The notes: generated by a model from the letters alone, not told the origin. Shown: positions 1 to 8,506, numbered from the stretch's first letter. The stretch is DNA of 64,000 bases from JAFAMS01 sp963715815 (GCA_963715815.1 OY970278.1:1178001-1242000); one strand, 5' to 3'. A program made the numbers and translations.

Positions 1-1068
1 GCGCCGGTCTACACGGCGCTTTACGATGAGCGGTCGTGCGGCGATCTCGTCCCCGCGGCTCGCGTGCGCACCTCGTTTTTACAGCACGTGCCGTTCGGCA
101 ATCGATTTTTCCGTGCACTCGCGCCCTTCTATCCGGCGGCATTCGAGCGTTTCGATCTCTCCGCGTACGAGCTTGTCGTCAGCTCGACGACCGCATGGGC
201 GAAGGGCGTTCGCATCGCGCCGGGCGCCGTCCATGTCTGCTACATCAACACGCCGAGCCGCTTTCTGTTCGCGTACGATCGTTATGTTGGCGGATTCGGA
301 TTACGCGAGCTTGCGCGGCCGCTCGTTGCGTCGCTTGCGGCGTGGGACCGGCGCGCCGCGCAGCGCCCAACGGCATTCATCGCGAACTCGCGCAACGTCG
401 CGCAGCGCGTCCGGCAGTACTACGGACGCGAAGCGTTCGTTCTTCCGTGTCCGGCCGACGTGGACCGCTTTACGCTTGGTCGCGGCGAGGGTGATTATTT
501 TCTCGTGCTCTCGCGATTGCTGCCGTATAAAGCGATCGATCGGGCTATCGATGCAGCAGCGCTCGCCGGCGTGAAACTTCGCATCGCGGGGAGCGGACCG
601 GCGGAGGGTGTCCTGCGCGCACACGCGCGCCGTCGAGGTGCGACGACGGAGGTTCTCGGCTACGTTCCCGACGACCAAATCAATGCGCTGGTCGGCTCAG
701 CACGCGCCGTGATCGTTCCGGGCGACGAAGACTTCGGGCTCGTTCCGCTCGAGGCGGCGGCCGCCGGTCGTCCCGCCATTGCCTTACGCGCAGGTGGTGC
801 GCTCGAAACGATCGTCGATGGCGTTACGGGAACGTTTTTCGACGAAGGGAACGCCGCATCGCTCGCGCGCGTGCTCAAAGAATTTGAACCGGCACGCTTC
901 GATCCGCAACGTCTGCGTGCGCACGCCGAAGAATTCGCGCCGGCGCGGTTCATCGAACGTCTACGCACGATGGTCGGCGAGATCGTGCAACGCAGCGAGA
1001 ATGGCACGCGCCGATTCGTCGCGCCGTCCGGCGCCGAATCGAGCGACTCCGAGCGCGCGCAAGCGTAG
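1..1068 (+). CDS. Glycosyltransferase family 4, 5'-truncated by window edge
   Basis: GT4-type (GT-B fold) retaining glycosyltransferase, probably building a cell-surface polysaccharide. The frame is open from base 1, and the residues before the GTG at 64 (VYTALYDERSCGDLVPAARV) look like the usual GT4 N-terminal domain, so the true start lies outside the window. Visible C-terminal landmarks are FLVLSRLLPYKAIDRAIDAA (start of the nucleotide-binding domain), a GSGP turn and the EX7E-type stretch DEDFGLVPLEAAAAGRPAIA. The acceptor and donor sugars cannot be told from sequence. Its 3' end overlaps the convergent glycosyltransferase on the other strand by about 108 bp. Confidence 0.9.
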   Translation, partial: APVYTALYDERSCGDLVPAARVRTSFLQHVPFGNRFFRALAPFYPAAFERFDLSAYELVVSSTTAWAKGVRIAPGAVHVCYINTPSRFLFAYDRYVGGFGLRELARPLVASLAAWDRRAAQRPTAFIANSRNVAQRVRQYYGREAFVLPCPADVDRFTLGRGEGDYFLVLSRLLPYKAIDRAIDAAALAGVKLRIAGSGPAEGVLRAHARRRGATTEVLGYVPDDQINALVGSARAVIVPGDEDFGLVPLEAAAAGRPAIALRAGGALETIVDGVTGTFFDEGNAASLARVLKEFEPARFDPQRLRAHAEEFAPARFIERLRTMVGEIVQRSENGTRRFVAPSGAESSDSERAQA

Positions 1069-1947
1069 CGCGACGCGTTCGTCGTCGAGGACCTCGCGCA
1101 GCGCGTCGCGCCAGCCGGCGCGGTCGCGCGGATCGACGAGCAATGCCGCGTTGCCGGCGGCTTCCGGTAAAGCACTTGCACTCGAGGCAATGACGGGTGC
1201 ACCGCAGGCTTGCGCCTCGACGACGACGAGGCCGAAGCCTTCGGCGAGCGACGGCACGGCCACGCATGCCGCCCCGCGATAGAGATCCCGAAGCCGCGCG
1301 TCGTCGATTCCGGTCTCGATGAGAAGTGCAATTCCACGTGCGCGTGCTTCGCGCTCGGCCTCGAGCTCGAGCGATCCGACAATCACAAGCTGAATGTCGC
1401 GGCCTACAAATGCATCGTCGAACGACTCGATCAAGAAGCGTGCGTTTTTGCGCGGCTCGCCGGCACCGACCATCAACACATAGGGTGACGGTGGAAGCGT
1501 CTGCGGTGATTCGGGTTGGCCTGGGCCAAAGAACGCATCCGGTTCGAGTGGAATCGTGAGCACGCGTTCCGGGCGTACGTGCAGCTCGCGCTGAATCTGC
1601 AGCGCGCTCCACGTTGAATCGGTCGCGATGCGATCCGCCTCACGCGCCGCCCGCAGCAGCGGGTTGCGCACGCGACGGCGTGCGATCCAATTGACGCGCT
1701 CGTGCAACGCGAAGGTATCGTGAATATGTGCAAGTGAGGGCGCGGCGGCCCGAAAGCGAATCCCGTTCCAGGGATACCATATGACGTCATAAGCGTCGCG
1801 CTGGCGCGCACTGCGCGTCGGCTTGTCGATGCTGAGCAAACTAACGGCGACGCCCGTCTTTTCCGCCTCGCGCAACACGGCGCGAACGACGCGTCCCATT
1901 CCGCGCCGATCGTTGCGCAAATTGAGCGCATCGACCGCGAGCCGCAC
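961..1947 (-). CDS. Glycosyltransferase family 4 (GT1/GT4)
   Basis: Second GT-B glycosyltransferase of about 328 residues. The N-terminus reads VRLAVDALNLRNDRRGMGRV, a typical GT4 opening; the C-terminal domain shows YVLMVGAGEPRKNARFLIES and the sugar-nucleotide motif PSLAEGFGLVVVEAQACGAP. I placed the start at the GTG at 1947, two bases after the stop of the upstream CPBP gene, because residues encoded upstream of it are low-complexity and lie inside that gene. It is likely co-transcribed with rsmA and the CPBP protease. The substrate is unknown. Confidence 0.88.
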   Translation of the reverse strand: MRLAVDALNLRNDRRGMGRVVRAVLREAEKTGVAVSLLSIDKPTRSARQRDAYDVIWYPWNGIRFRAAAPSLAHIHDTFALHERVNWIARRRVRNPLLRAAREADRIATDSTWSALQIQRELHVRPERVLTIPLEPDAFFGPGQPESPQTLPPSPYVLMVGAGEPRKNARFLIESFDDAFVGRDIQLVIVGSLELEAEREARARGIALLIETGIDDARLRDLYRGAACVAVPSLAEGFGLVVVEAQACGAPVIASSASALPEAAGNAALLVDPRDRAGWRDALREVLDDERVALRLRALGVARFGAGRRDESARAILAALHDLADHRA

Positions 1948-1949
1948 GT

Positions 1950-2699
1950 TTAGGTTTTTATTCCTGCGACGAGCAATAGCGCAAGCGTTATGCCGTTGAA
2001 CGTTCCGTGTGCGATCATCGACGACCATAGCGATCCGCTACGTGCGTAAACCGCCGCGAGCACGAAACCGCCGGCCGCGAGTGGCGCAATCCCGGCCGTT
2101 TGCCCGTGTGCTACGCCGAAAAGTATTCCGCTTCCGAGGGCCGAGAGTGAGAATGGGAGCCGCTTCCAAAGCGCATTAAAGATGAATCCGCGGAATATCA
2201 GCTCCTCTACGAAGGGGGCCAACGAGACTGCGACGACAGCCATCACGTCGAGCCAAATTCCCGGTCTCGCATTTTCGAACAGCTTCACCGCAGTTTGTGT
2301 CGGCTGATGCCCAAGAAAGCCGGCCTGAATCGCACCCACAATCATTACGGAAAGCCACATCATGATCGCGCCGACGAATCCGGCGAAGACTTGGCGTCCA
2401 TGCAGCGGCCCGAGAATTGAAGAAAGCGGACGCTGCGCAAGCCAAGGTAAGAGGATTGCAATATAGGCGAGGATCGGAACGTAGCTCAGTACTTGCGCTA
2501 AGACCATGCCTTGCGTGAGCTGGACGGCGCGAATCGATTGCGGTGTAATCCCAAACGCGCGGACCAAGTACACGATCGAAAAGAAATAGATCGCGATCGC
2601 GCCGATCAGCGTAAGGATCGACGCCCAAATCGGAAAAGCGCTAGCCGGCCAGCTCGCGGGTGAGTTCGGCAAACGCCGTAAGGTCGAGTTGTTCTGCAC
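1950..2699 (-). CDS. CPBP family intramembrane metalloprotease
   Basis: Multi-pass membrane protein of the CPBP (CAAX protease and bacteriocin-processing, Abi) family. About six hydrophobic segments are visible. The family signature is intact: EELIFRGFIF (Glu-Glu-x3-Arg, residues ~166-175), the second motif FGVAHG with the catalytic His, and the third motif HGTFN near the C-terminus. Such proteases cleave or bind membrane-embedded peptides; the partner here is unknown. The ATG at 2699 lies 59 bases inside the end of rsmA and no better start is visible between it and the first membrane segment, so a long translational overlap is inferred. Confidence 0.85.
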   Translation of the reverse strand: MQNNSTLRRLPNSPASWPASAFPIWASILTLIGAIAIYFFSIVYLVRAFGITPQSIRAVQLTQGMVLAQVLSYVPILAYIAILLPWLAQRPLSSILGPLHGRQVFAGFVGAIMMWLSVMIVGAIQAGFLGHQPTQTAVKLFENARPGIWLDVMAVVAVSLAPFVEELIFRGFIFNALWKRLPFSLSALGSGILFGVAHGQTAGIAPLAAGGFVLAAVYARSGSLWSSMIAHGTFNGITLALLLVAGIKT

Positions 2700-3456
2700 G
2701 GATCTCCGAATCGATCTCGAGGCGGTTCAGCGCGGTGACGGTGCGCTCGCGAGGGATTTGGAGCGCGTGTGACAGGCTGTTCGCGAGGGTCTTACGACGG
2801 TATGCAAACGCCGCCTTCACGATCGAATCGAAACGCTCGAAATCGTCGATGTTCGGGCGGATGGCGAGCGGCTCCAAAACAATGACTGACGAATCGACGT
2901 TCGGACGCGGATAAAAGTGCGAGCGTCCGATAGTGAATGCGCGGTGCACGCGCATTCGTGCCCCTACGACGATGCTCAAACTGCCGTACGCGGGCGTCGA
3001 GGGTCGAGCCACGAGGCGATCGACGACGTCCTTTTGCAACATCACGACCATGCGCTCAGGCGGTTGGCGCATTTTGGAGAGCTCTGCGACGAGCGGCGTC
3101 CCGATGTTATACGGCAGATTTGCAGCCAGCCGCCACGCTCCGAGCGCTGCATAGTCGTCGAATGAAAAACGCATCGCGTCGGCTTCGACGATCTCAACGC
3201 CTTCGAGATCGCGGCGCTCGCGAAGCAGTTTGACGAGTGACGGATCGATTTCAATTGCCGTCACGATGGCGCCGCGTTCGTGCAAGGTGGCCGTCAGCGT
3301 GCCGGTTCCGGCGCCGATCTCGAGTATGCGCGAACCGCCGCCGTCGAGCGTAAGCGTAGCGATGCGCTGTGCGATCGCGCTGTCGATGAGAAAATGTTGA
3401 CCGAGCCGGCGCTTCGGACGGAGGCCGCGGGCTCGCAGCTCCTCGCGAGTGTCTAT
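2641..3456 (-). CDS. rsmA: 16S rRNA dimethyladenosine transferase (KsgA/RsmA)
   Basis: Methylates the two adjacent adenines in the 3' hairpin of 16S rRNA. The N-terminal family motif LGQHFLIDS, the SAM-binding loop ILEIGAGTGTLT, and the catalytic NLPYNIGTPL are all encoded. There is an ATG at 3285 but it lies after the SAM loop, so it cannot be the start. No ATG, GTG or TTG occurs in frame between the SAM loop and the 3' end of the preceding gene; only a CTG at 3438 and an ATA at 3456 (overlapping the upstream TAG) are available, so the 5' end is uncertain. The order 3D-domain gene then rsmA matches yabE-rnmV-ksgA of Firmicutes. Confidence 0.9.
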   Translation of the reverse strand: MDTREELRARGLRPKRRLGQHFLIDSAIAQRIATLTLDGGGSRILEIGAGTGTLTATLHERGAIVTAIEIDPSLVKLLRERRDLEGVEIVEADAMRFSFDDYAALGAWRLAANLPYNIGTPLVAELSKMRQPPERMVVMLQKDVVDRLVARPSTPAYGSLSIVVGARMRVHRAFTIGRSHFYPRPNVDSSVIVLEPLAIRPNIDDFERFDSIVKAAFAYRRKTLANSLSHALQIPRERTVTALNRLEIDSEIRAEQLDLTAFAELTRELAG

Positions 3457-4148
3457 TTCAGGATGTACACGTGCACGGGACGCGCGCCGAACTCGAACGC
3501 TTCGGCCGATGAATCGAAGCCGAGGTCGATGCGATTGCCTCGAATCGCTCCGCCCGTGTCGCCTGCGATCGCGGGACCGTAGCCTTTGATGTACAGATGC
3601 GTGCCCAGCGGAATTACGCGTGGATCAACGGCGACGACGCCGAATCCGGCGTGCACGCCCGACTTCGTCATTCCGGAACAGCCATAGCAATCAGCTGTAT
3701 AAGCGGTTGCGAACATTTCGAGCGCGGCGTTTGCGAGTCGCATCGTTCCTTCGAAGCCGCGTTTCGCGAGCTGCGCGTAATGTTCGTACGCTAAGATGCC
3801 GCTGATGACGACTCGCGGTTTTCCGCGCTGAATGATGCGCGACGAGATGACTTTCACTTGTATGCGCGCATTGTCGTCCGAACGCCGAAACGCCAAAACC
3901 TTTTCGCGAATGGTCGGTGTTCCGTCGCTGACGACTTTTGATTTCGTCGGTGCGAGCAGAATCGAAAGGCGATGTTCGACGATCGGATTTGTTTTGACGT
4001 GAATGCGCTTCGTCCAGTGCGAAACGTGCGCAACGCTGCTAGTATGCGACCGCTCGGCTAGCGCGACGACCCTATTCTGGATATCGGGAACGGAAACCAA
4101 CGGAAGCACGATACCAATCGATAACATGCCAGTGGCCAGAAACCGCAT
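3453..4148 (-). CDS. 3D-domain cell-wall protein (YabE/Rpf2-like) with G5-like region
   Basis: Exported protein of 231 residues. An N-terminal hydrophobic segment (residues 1-20) is followed by a G5-like beta region (about 45-130, ending in PRVVISGILAYEH) and a C-terminal 3D domain (about 145-231) with the hallmark aspartates in VAVDPRVIPLGTHLYIKGYG, AGDTGGAI and RIDLGFDS. The 3D domain has the MltA-like double-psi barrel fold and is associated with peptidoglycan cleavage. It lies directly upstream of rsmA, as yabE does in Bacillus. The function in wall turnover is inferred from the domain. Confidence 0.85.
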   Translation of the reverse strand: MRFLATGMLSIGIVLPLVSVPDIQNRVVALAERSHTSSVAHVSHWTKRIHVKTNPIVEHRLSILLAPTKSKVVSDGTPTIREKVLAFRRSDDNARIQVKVISSRIIQRGKPRVVISGILAYEHYAQLAKRGFEGTMRLANAALEMFATAYTADCYGCSGMTKSGVHAGFGVVAVDPRVIPLGTHLYIKGYGPAIAGDTGGAIRGNRIDLGFDSSAEAFEFGARPVHVYILK

Positions 4149-4393
4149 TGATGCGGCTTTTGTCGTCCCCTCGTTCAGAAACCGTCTCCTTCGTCTGTGC
4201 GTGTTGGTTCGAAGTTACGCAGTAAGCTGCCATAACTGACCGTGGCGAAAGCGGGGCGGAGTCCTTGGACTCGGTGAGTGATTCCCCAGTGGCGTCGCCC
4301 CTCGCAGGGAAGGTGGAGGGCGAACGGCGGTACGATAGCACAACAATAAACCGCGCGTCAAATCCGGGAGTCGGAACCCAGCTGTTGCTACGT
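4149..4393. other. Divergent intergenic region with small palindrome
   Basis: A 245-bp gap between the divergent 3D-domain and glycosyltransferase genes must hold both promoters. I see a 14-bp hairpin (GAGTCC TT GGACTC, 4259-4272) and, after it, GC-rich sequence resembling dispersed intergenic repeats. No convincing -35/-10 pair was found. Confidence 0.4.
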
Positions 4394-5491
4394 ATGAAGA
4401 TCGGGATATTTTCGGAGTGTTACCATCCAATTGCGAACGGAGTCGTCGCTAGCATCGACGCGCTTTGCGATGGTCTGCGCGCTGCCGGACATGATGCATT
4501 TGTTGTTGCACCGTCGGGCAGTTCAGCCGTTTGTGTGCCGTCGCTCCCATTGCCGACGAGAACAGCGTATCGTCTCGTCCTTCCGTTACTCGATCGGCGT
4601 GCTCGCGCGCACGTTCGAAGCTTCGACGTAATTCATACGCATTCGCCGTTTGTTACTGGATGGATGGGCGTGCGATTGGCGCGCAGATTCGGTATTCCGC
4701 TTGTATTTACGTATCATACGCAGCTTGAGGAATATGCACATTACGTGCCCTTCGAGCAGAAAACGACGCGGCGGGCTGCCACCACATTGACGCGCACATA
4801 CGCGAATCTGGCAGACACGGTCATCGTCCCGACCTCGGCAATGGAAGCGCGTCTTCGAGGCCTTGGGGTGACGGCTCCAATCGCCGTCATCCCGACTGGG
4901 ATCGACGTCGAACGCTTCGCGGCAGGCCGGCGCAACGAAGCCATGCGCGAGCGGCTGGGGGCGGCGAAGCTTGTCCTACTCGTCTCGAGGCTCGCGCGCG
5001 AGAAAAACATCGACTTGGCGATCCAGGCTCTCGCGAGGCTCGAGGATCCCGGGGTCCACCTCGTCCTGGCCGGAGAGGGCCCCGAGCGGGCCAGCCTCGG
5101 GGAGACGGCCCGGGCGGCTGGAGTCGAGGGACGTGTCCACTTCCTCGGCCACGTCCAGCGCCAGGAGCTGCCCGATCTCTATGCCTCGAGCGACGCTTTC
5201 GTTTTCCCGAGCTTCACGGAGACGCAGGGCCTCGTTCTAGCCGAGGCGCTCGTCGCCGGCCTGCCAATTGTGGCAGTCGACACTCCACAGAGCCGGGACG
5301 TGCTGGAGGGTCACGGGCTGCTCGTCAGCCCACGCTCTGACGCAGTTGCATGGGGACTTCGCGAAGCTCTCGACATACTGCCCGATCAGAGTGCCGCGCA
5401 TTTGGCACTCGAGCGGTTTAGTCTACGATTGCAGGCTGACCGAACCATCGAAATCTACCAGGGACTCCTGGCGGAGCGGAGGACAGCCTGA
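4394..5491 (+). CDS. Glycosyltransferase family 4 (mannosyltransferase/diacylglycerol GT type)
   Basis: GT4 enzyme of 365 residues with the classic opening MKIGIFSECYHPIANGVVAS and the HTHSPFVTGWMG motif found in alpha-mannosyl- or glucosyl-diacylglycerol transferases, so it may make a glycolipid. Other landmarks are VIPTGIDVERF, LVSRLAREKNIDLAIQALAR and PSFTETQGLVLAEALVAGLP. The ATG at 4394 is chosen because homology begins exactly there; an upstream ATG at 4265 adds a repeat-like, unrelated leader. The 5' third is AT-richer than the region from about 4930 to 5350, which has strikingly higher GC and different codon use, hinting at mosaic origin. Divergent from the 3D-domain gene. Confidence 0.9.
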   Translation: MKIGIFSECYHPIANGVVASIDALCDGLRAAGHDAFVVAPSGSSAVCVPSLPLPTRTAYRLVLPLLDRRARAHVRSFDVIHTHSPFVTGWMGVRLARRFGIPLVFTYHTQLEEYAHYVPFEQKTTRRAATTLTRTYANLADTVIVPTSAMEARLRGLGVTAPIAVIPTGIDVERFAAGRRNEAMRERLGAAKLVLLVSRLAREKNIDLAIQALARLEDPGVHLVLAGEGPERASLGETARAAGVEGRVHFLGHVQRQELPDLYASSDAFVFPSFTETQGLVLAEALVAGLPIVAVDTPQSRDVLEGHGLLVSPRSDAVAWGLREALDILPDQSAAHLALERFSLRLQADRTIEIYQGLLAERRTA

Positions 5492-5498
5492 CTCTCCA

Positions 5499-5516
5499 AT
5501 CGAACATATGTTCGAT
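5499..5516. promoter_or_regulatory. LexA-type SOS box
   Basis: Perfect 18-bp palindrome ATCGAACATATGTTCGAT. Its core CGAAC-N4-GTTCG is the LexA operator consensus known from Firmicutes and Actinobacteria. It ends 14 bp before the ATG of the gene at 5531, and an alkyladenine DNA glycosylase gene follows, which fits damage-inducible control. Confidence 0.8.
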
Positions 5517-5530
5517 ACCGAAGGTCAGAG

Positions 5531-5956
5531 ATGAAACCGAGAAAGCCGAATTTCAAGCAAATCCACGACGTCGTGATTGCCTACGCTGCGAACCTGCGCG
5601 GCACAGGAGTCGCGTACGCTGCGATCGCGGGCGAAGACGAACCGCGGCGGATTGCGTTTGCGCTCGAGCGCTTCCCAGCGCTTCTGGGTCGCGAAATCGG
5701 CTATGCTGCATTAATCGCAGTTGCCGCAGCGCTGCGCGCGGAGGGCTTTCGTGCGGTTCGTCTCGGCATCCCCGACGAACGCGTCATCGAAGATCTCGAA
5801 CATCGCCGTCAGTTGCCGCAAGCACTTGCATTGTCGTACGTTCAGTTGAAATGCCGCCTGAACATGTTTTCGCGCGTTGACGTCGTCGTCGCGAATCCGT
5901 CCGACGATCTTGCCGCACGCGCGCGTGCGGAGGTCGAGCTCGCCATCGCGGCCTAA
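5531..5956 (+). CDS. Hypothetical protein, possibly RNase H-like fold; SOS-box gene
   Basis: Protein of 141 residues without a clear family signature. The pattern of beta-strand and helix (GTGVAYAAI, then ALLGREIGYAALIAVAAALRAEG, then AVRLGIPDERVIEDLEHR, then RVDVVVANPSDDLAARARAEVEL) resembles the arrangement of RNase HI-like proteins, in which the last motif carries the final acidic residue, but the first catalytic Asp-Gly motif is not evident. It lies 14 bp downstream of a LexA-type operator and 16 bp upstream of the DNA glycosylase gene, so a role in DNA-damage response is inferred from context only. Confidence 0.55.
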   Translation: MKPRKPNFKQIHDVVIAYAANLRGTGVAYAAIAGEDEPRRIAFALERFPALLGREIGYAALIAVAAALRAEGFRAVRLGIPDERVIEDLEHRRQLPQALALSYVQLKCRLNMFSRVDVVVANPSDDLAARARAEVELAIAA

Positions 5957-5972
5957 ACGCATCGCACGTGCG

Positions 5973-6542
5973 ATGCTGCCTGTAGATACGATCGAGCTTT
6001 CGAGATTTCTGATCGGCAAGTTGCTCGTGTCGCGCATCGGCGGGACGCGCAGCACAGCACGCATCGCCGAAGTGGAAGCATACCTCACCGGCGATCCGGC
6101 CTCGCACGCATTTCGCGGTCCGACGAAACGCAATAAAGTAATGTTCGGACGTCGCGGTTATGCATATGTCTATCGCATCTATGGGACGAGCTGGTGTTTG
6201 AACGTCACGAGTGCCGAGACGGGCATAGGCGAAGCAGCGCTCATTCGTGCGCTCGAACCAGTTACTGGAATCGAAGCGATGCGCACGCGGCGGCCCGGTG
6301 TTGCCGATCGCGATCTCTTGCGCGGACCCGGGCGTTTGTGCGCTGCGCTCGGGATCGACGGTTCCTTCGATGGTTTGGATCTTTGCGCGGCACGCTCGCC
6401 GCTCGCATTGTTTGATGATGGAACGACATTACCGATCGGCGTCTCGACGCGCATCGGCTTGACGCGAGCTGCGCAGCGCGAGCTGCGCTATTACGCTCGG
6501 GGCAGCAAGTGGCTGAGCGGACGAGTTTCACTGTCGCCATGA
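5973..6542 (+). CDS. 3-methyladenine DNA glycosylase (AAG/MPG family)
   Basis: Monofunctional base-excision glycosylase of 189 residues that removes alkylated purines. The catalytic Glu lies in AEVEAYLTGDPASHAFRG, and the DNA-binding signatures MFGRRGYAYVYRIYG, CLNV and LLRGPGRL match the AAG family along its full usual length. The ATG at 5973 is chosen because an upstream in-frame start lies within the preceding gene and adds non-homologous residues. The position behind a LexA box suggests SOS induction, together with the preceding gene. Its stop overlaps the next start (ATGA). Confidence 0.93.
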   Translation: MLPVDTIELSRFLIGKLLVSRIGGTRSTARIAEVEAYLTGDPASHAFRGPTKRNKVMFGRRGYAYVYRIYGTSWCLNVTSAETGIGEAALIRALEPVTGIEAMRTRRPGVADRDLLRGPGRLCAALGIDGSFDGLDLCAARSPLALFDDGTTLPIGVSTRIGLTRAAQRELRYYARGSKWLSGRVSLSP

Positions 6543-7354
6543 GATTGCAACGTTATCTTGCACTCGCAGGAGTCGCCTCGCGACGCGCCTCGGAAGAATT
6601 GATCGTTACCGGTCACGTGCATGTGAACGGCAAGGCCGTTCGCGAGCTAGGTTCGCGGGTCGAAGAAGGCGATCGTGTCGAGGTCGATGGCCGTACGATC
6701 GTCATGCCGCAGCGCGAAGTGCTGGTTCTCAATAAACCCGTCGGCATCGTGACGACGATGAGCGATCCGGAAGGGCGGCGGACCGTCGACGATATCGTTC
6801 GCACGCACCGCGGCGCAAAGGCTGCAAGGCTCGTCCCGGTCGGACGCCTCGACTACGACACGTCGGGCGTGCTGTTGTTGACGAACGACGGCGATCTCGC
6901 ATTCGCGCTGACGCATCCGCGCTTTGGTGTCGACAAGGTCTACCGCGCGACGCTGCGCGGCCGTCTCGAACCCGCGGCGGTAGAGAAGCTCCGCGGCGGC
7001 GTTTTCATCGAAGGTCGCAGGACGTCGCCGGTGCAGCTGCGCGTCGTTTCAGTTTCGCGCGGTCGATCGGTTGTCGATCTAACGCTGCACGAAGGCCGGT
7101 ACCGCCAAGTGCGCCTCATGTTCGAAGCGGTCGGTCATCCGGTCGTGGCGCTCGAACGCCTGAGCTTCGGCCCCGTGGCCCTGGGCTCGCTGCGGCCCGC
7201 GCATCTCCGCGAGCTGACGCCGAGCGAACGCAAGGCGCTCGATGTGCTTCTCCTGAACTCGCGCCGTGATGGCGGCCGAGACAAAAGTTCGGGGAATTCG
7301 CGGCGCGACGCAGGCCGAAAGCGACGACCGCGAGGCGATACTCAACGCGACTGA
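6539..7354 (+). CDS. rluB: Pseudouridine synthase RluB/RsuA family
   Basis: Isomerises uridine to pseudouridine in rRNA, most likely 23S by resemblance to RluB. An N-terminal S4 domain (MRLQRYLALAGVASRRASEE, residues 1-60) precedes the catalytic domain with the RLDYDTSGVLLLTNDGDLA motif holding the catalytic Asp and the closing GRYRQVRLMFEAVGHPV motif. The C-terminus is a basic, serine/arginine-rich tail of about 30 residues that overlaps the aroH start. ATG at 6539 overlaps the glycosylase stop (ATGA). Confidence 0.93.
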   Translation: MRLQRYLALAGVASRRASEELIVTGHVHVNGKAVRELGSRVEEGDRVEVDGRTIVMPQREVLVLNKPVGIVTTMSDPEGRRTVDDIVRTHRGAKAARLVPVGRLDYDTSGVLLLTNDGDLAFALTHPRFGVDKVYRATLRGRLEPAAVEKLRGGVFIEGRRTSPVQLRVVSVSRGRSVVDLTLHEGRYRQVRLMFEAVGHPVVALERLSFGPVALGSLRPAHLRELTPSERKALDVLLLNSRRDGGRDKSSGNSRRDAGRKRRPRGDTQRD

Positions 7355-7646
7355 AAAATTACTGACCGCGATCCGCGAGCGGAACAAATTCGAGCTCGAG
7401 GATATCGCGTCGGCATTGTTCACCGTCACGCCCGACCTGCGCGCGGGTTTTCCGGCATCGGCGGCGCGCCGGCTCGGTTGGACCAGCGTTCCGCTGTTGA
7501 ACTTCACGGAGATTCCGGTTCCGGGCGATTTGCCGCGCTGCATTCGTACGATGATTCTCATTAATACAACGCTTGCTCAAAACGAGATCGTGCATGTCTA
7601 TCTCGAGGGCGCCGTCGCGCTGCGACCGGACTTACAACGTCAGTGA
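7269..7646 (+). CDS. aroH: Chorismate mutase, AroH type
   Basis: Converts chorismate to prephenate. The protein is about 125 residues, the usual size of the trimeric AroH class, with the typical VRGIRGATQAESDDREAI start, the active-site Arg in that motif, RRLGWTSVPLLNFTEIPVPG and the final HVYLEGAVALRPDL. A GTG at 7266 directly precedes the ATG at 7269. It overlaps the 3' end of rluB by 86 bp and its stop overlaps tyrA (GTGA), so aroH and tyrA form a translationally coupled tyrosine-pathway pair. Confidence 0.93.
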   Translation: MAAETKVRGIRGATQAESDDREAILNATEKLLTAIRERNKFELEDIASALFTVTPDLRAGFPASAARRLGWTSVPLLNFTEIPVPGDLPRCIRTMILINTTLAQNEIVHVYLEGAVALRPDLQRQ

Positions 7647-8455
7647 GCTTCGGCGGCCCGCTCGGCATCGCGGGCGTCGGTTTGATCGGCGGCTCGATCG
7701 CGCTGCGCGCGCGTCAGGCCGGGATCGAGGTCATCGGCTTCGATCAGAATCCGGCGGCTGCGGAGCTCGTAGACCGGAGCGCCGATTCCCTCGATGCGCT
7801 GGCGCGCGTGTCGAGAACGCTCGTGATAGCGTTGCCGCTTGAGGCGACGCTGGCCGCCATCGATACGGTGCGCACGAGCGACGCGCCCGATCTCGTCCTC
7901 GACGTGGCGTCGGTCAAGGTCCCGGTCATCGAGCGCACTGCCGGGTGGAAGAAGTTCGTTGCGACGCACCCGATTGCGGGCGCCGAGCAATGCGGTCCGG
8001 GTGCTGCGCGCGCCGATTTATTCGAAGGGCGCGTCTGGACGTACGTGCCGCGCGATCGCGAGCATGACGCTGCGGTCGAAGCCTTCATTAAAACAATGGG
8101 CGCACGTCCGTATCCAATCGATCCGGACGAGCACGATCGCGTGCTCGCGCTCACGTCTCACCTCCCACAAGTCGTTGTTACCGCATTAGCTGCGATGCTC
8201 GGGGAGCGAGAAATTTCGCCTGACCTTGCCGGGTCGGGGCTCGCCTCGACACTGCGCTTGGCCGGCTCTCCCTGGGAAATATGGGAGCCCATTCTCAAGG
8301 CGAATAACGTGGCAATCGGAGCGGCACTCCGGCAGATAGCGGACAGATTGGAAGGGCTCGCCGACGACGTCGAGGCAGGAACTCTTCGCCTCTCGGCGTC
8401 GTATTTCGAGAGCGCCCGCAAAGCTTACGATGCGTTCGTAAAGCCATGGCGTTGA
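7643..8455 (+). CDS. tyrA: Prephenate dehydrogenase
   Basis: Oxidative decarboxylation of prephenate to 4-hydroxyphenylpyruvate for tyrosine synthesis. The N-terminal Rossmann motif GIAGVGLIGGSIALRARQAG, the DVASVK and THPIAGAEQCGPGAARADLF motifs of the TyrA family, and the helical domain with LTSHLPQVVVTALA are visible in 270 residues. No ACT domain follows, so feedback control by tyrosine may be absent or act elsewhere. Start GTG at 7643 overlaps the aroH stop. Confidence 0.93.
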   Translation: MSFGGPLGIAGVGLIGGSIALRARQAGIEVIGFDQNPAAAELVDRSADSLDALARVSRTLVIALPLEATLAAIDTVRTSDAPDLVLDVASVKVPVIERTAGWKKFVATHPIAGAEQCGPGAARADLFEGRVWTYVPRDREHDAAVEAFIKTMGARPYPIDPDEHDRVLALTSHLPQVVVTALAAMLGEREISPDLAGSGLASTLRLAGSPWEIWEPILKANNVAIGAALRQIADRLEGLADDVEAGTLRLSASYFESARKAYDAFVKPWR

Positions 8456-8506
8456 GCGTGTGTCCTGTTTAGACGGGCAGCAGTTAAGGTAGGGGTTTAG
8501 TCTGGG

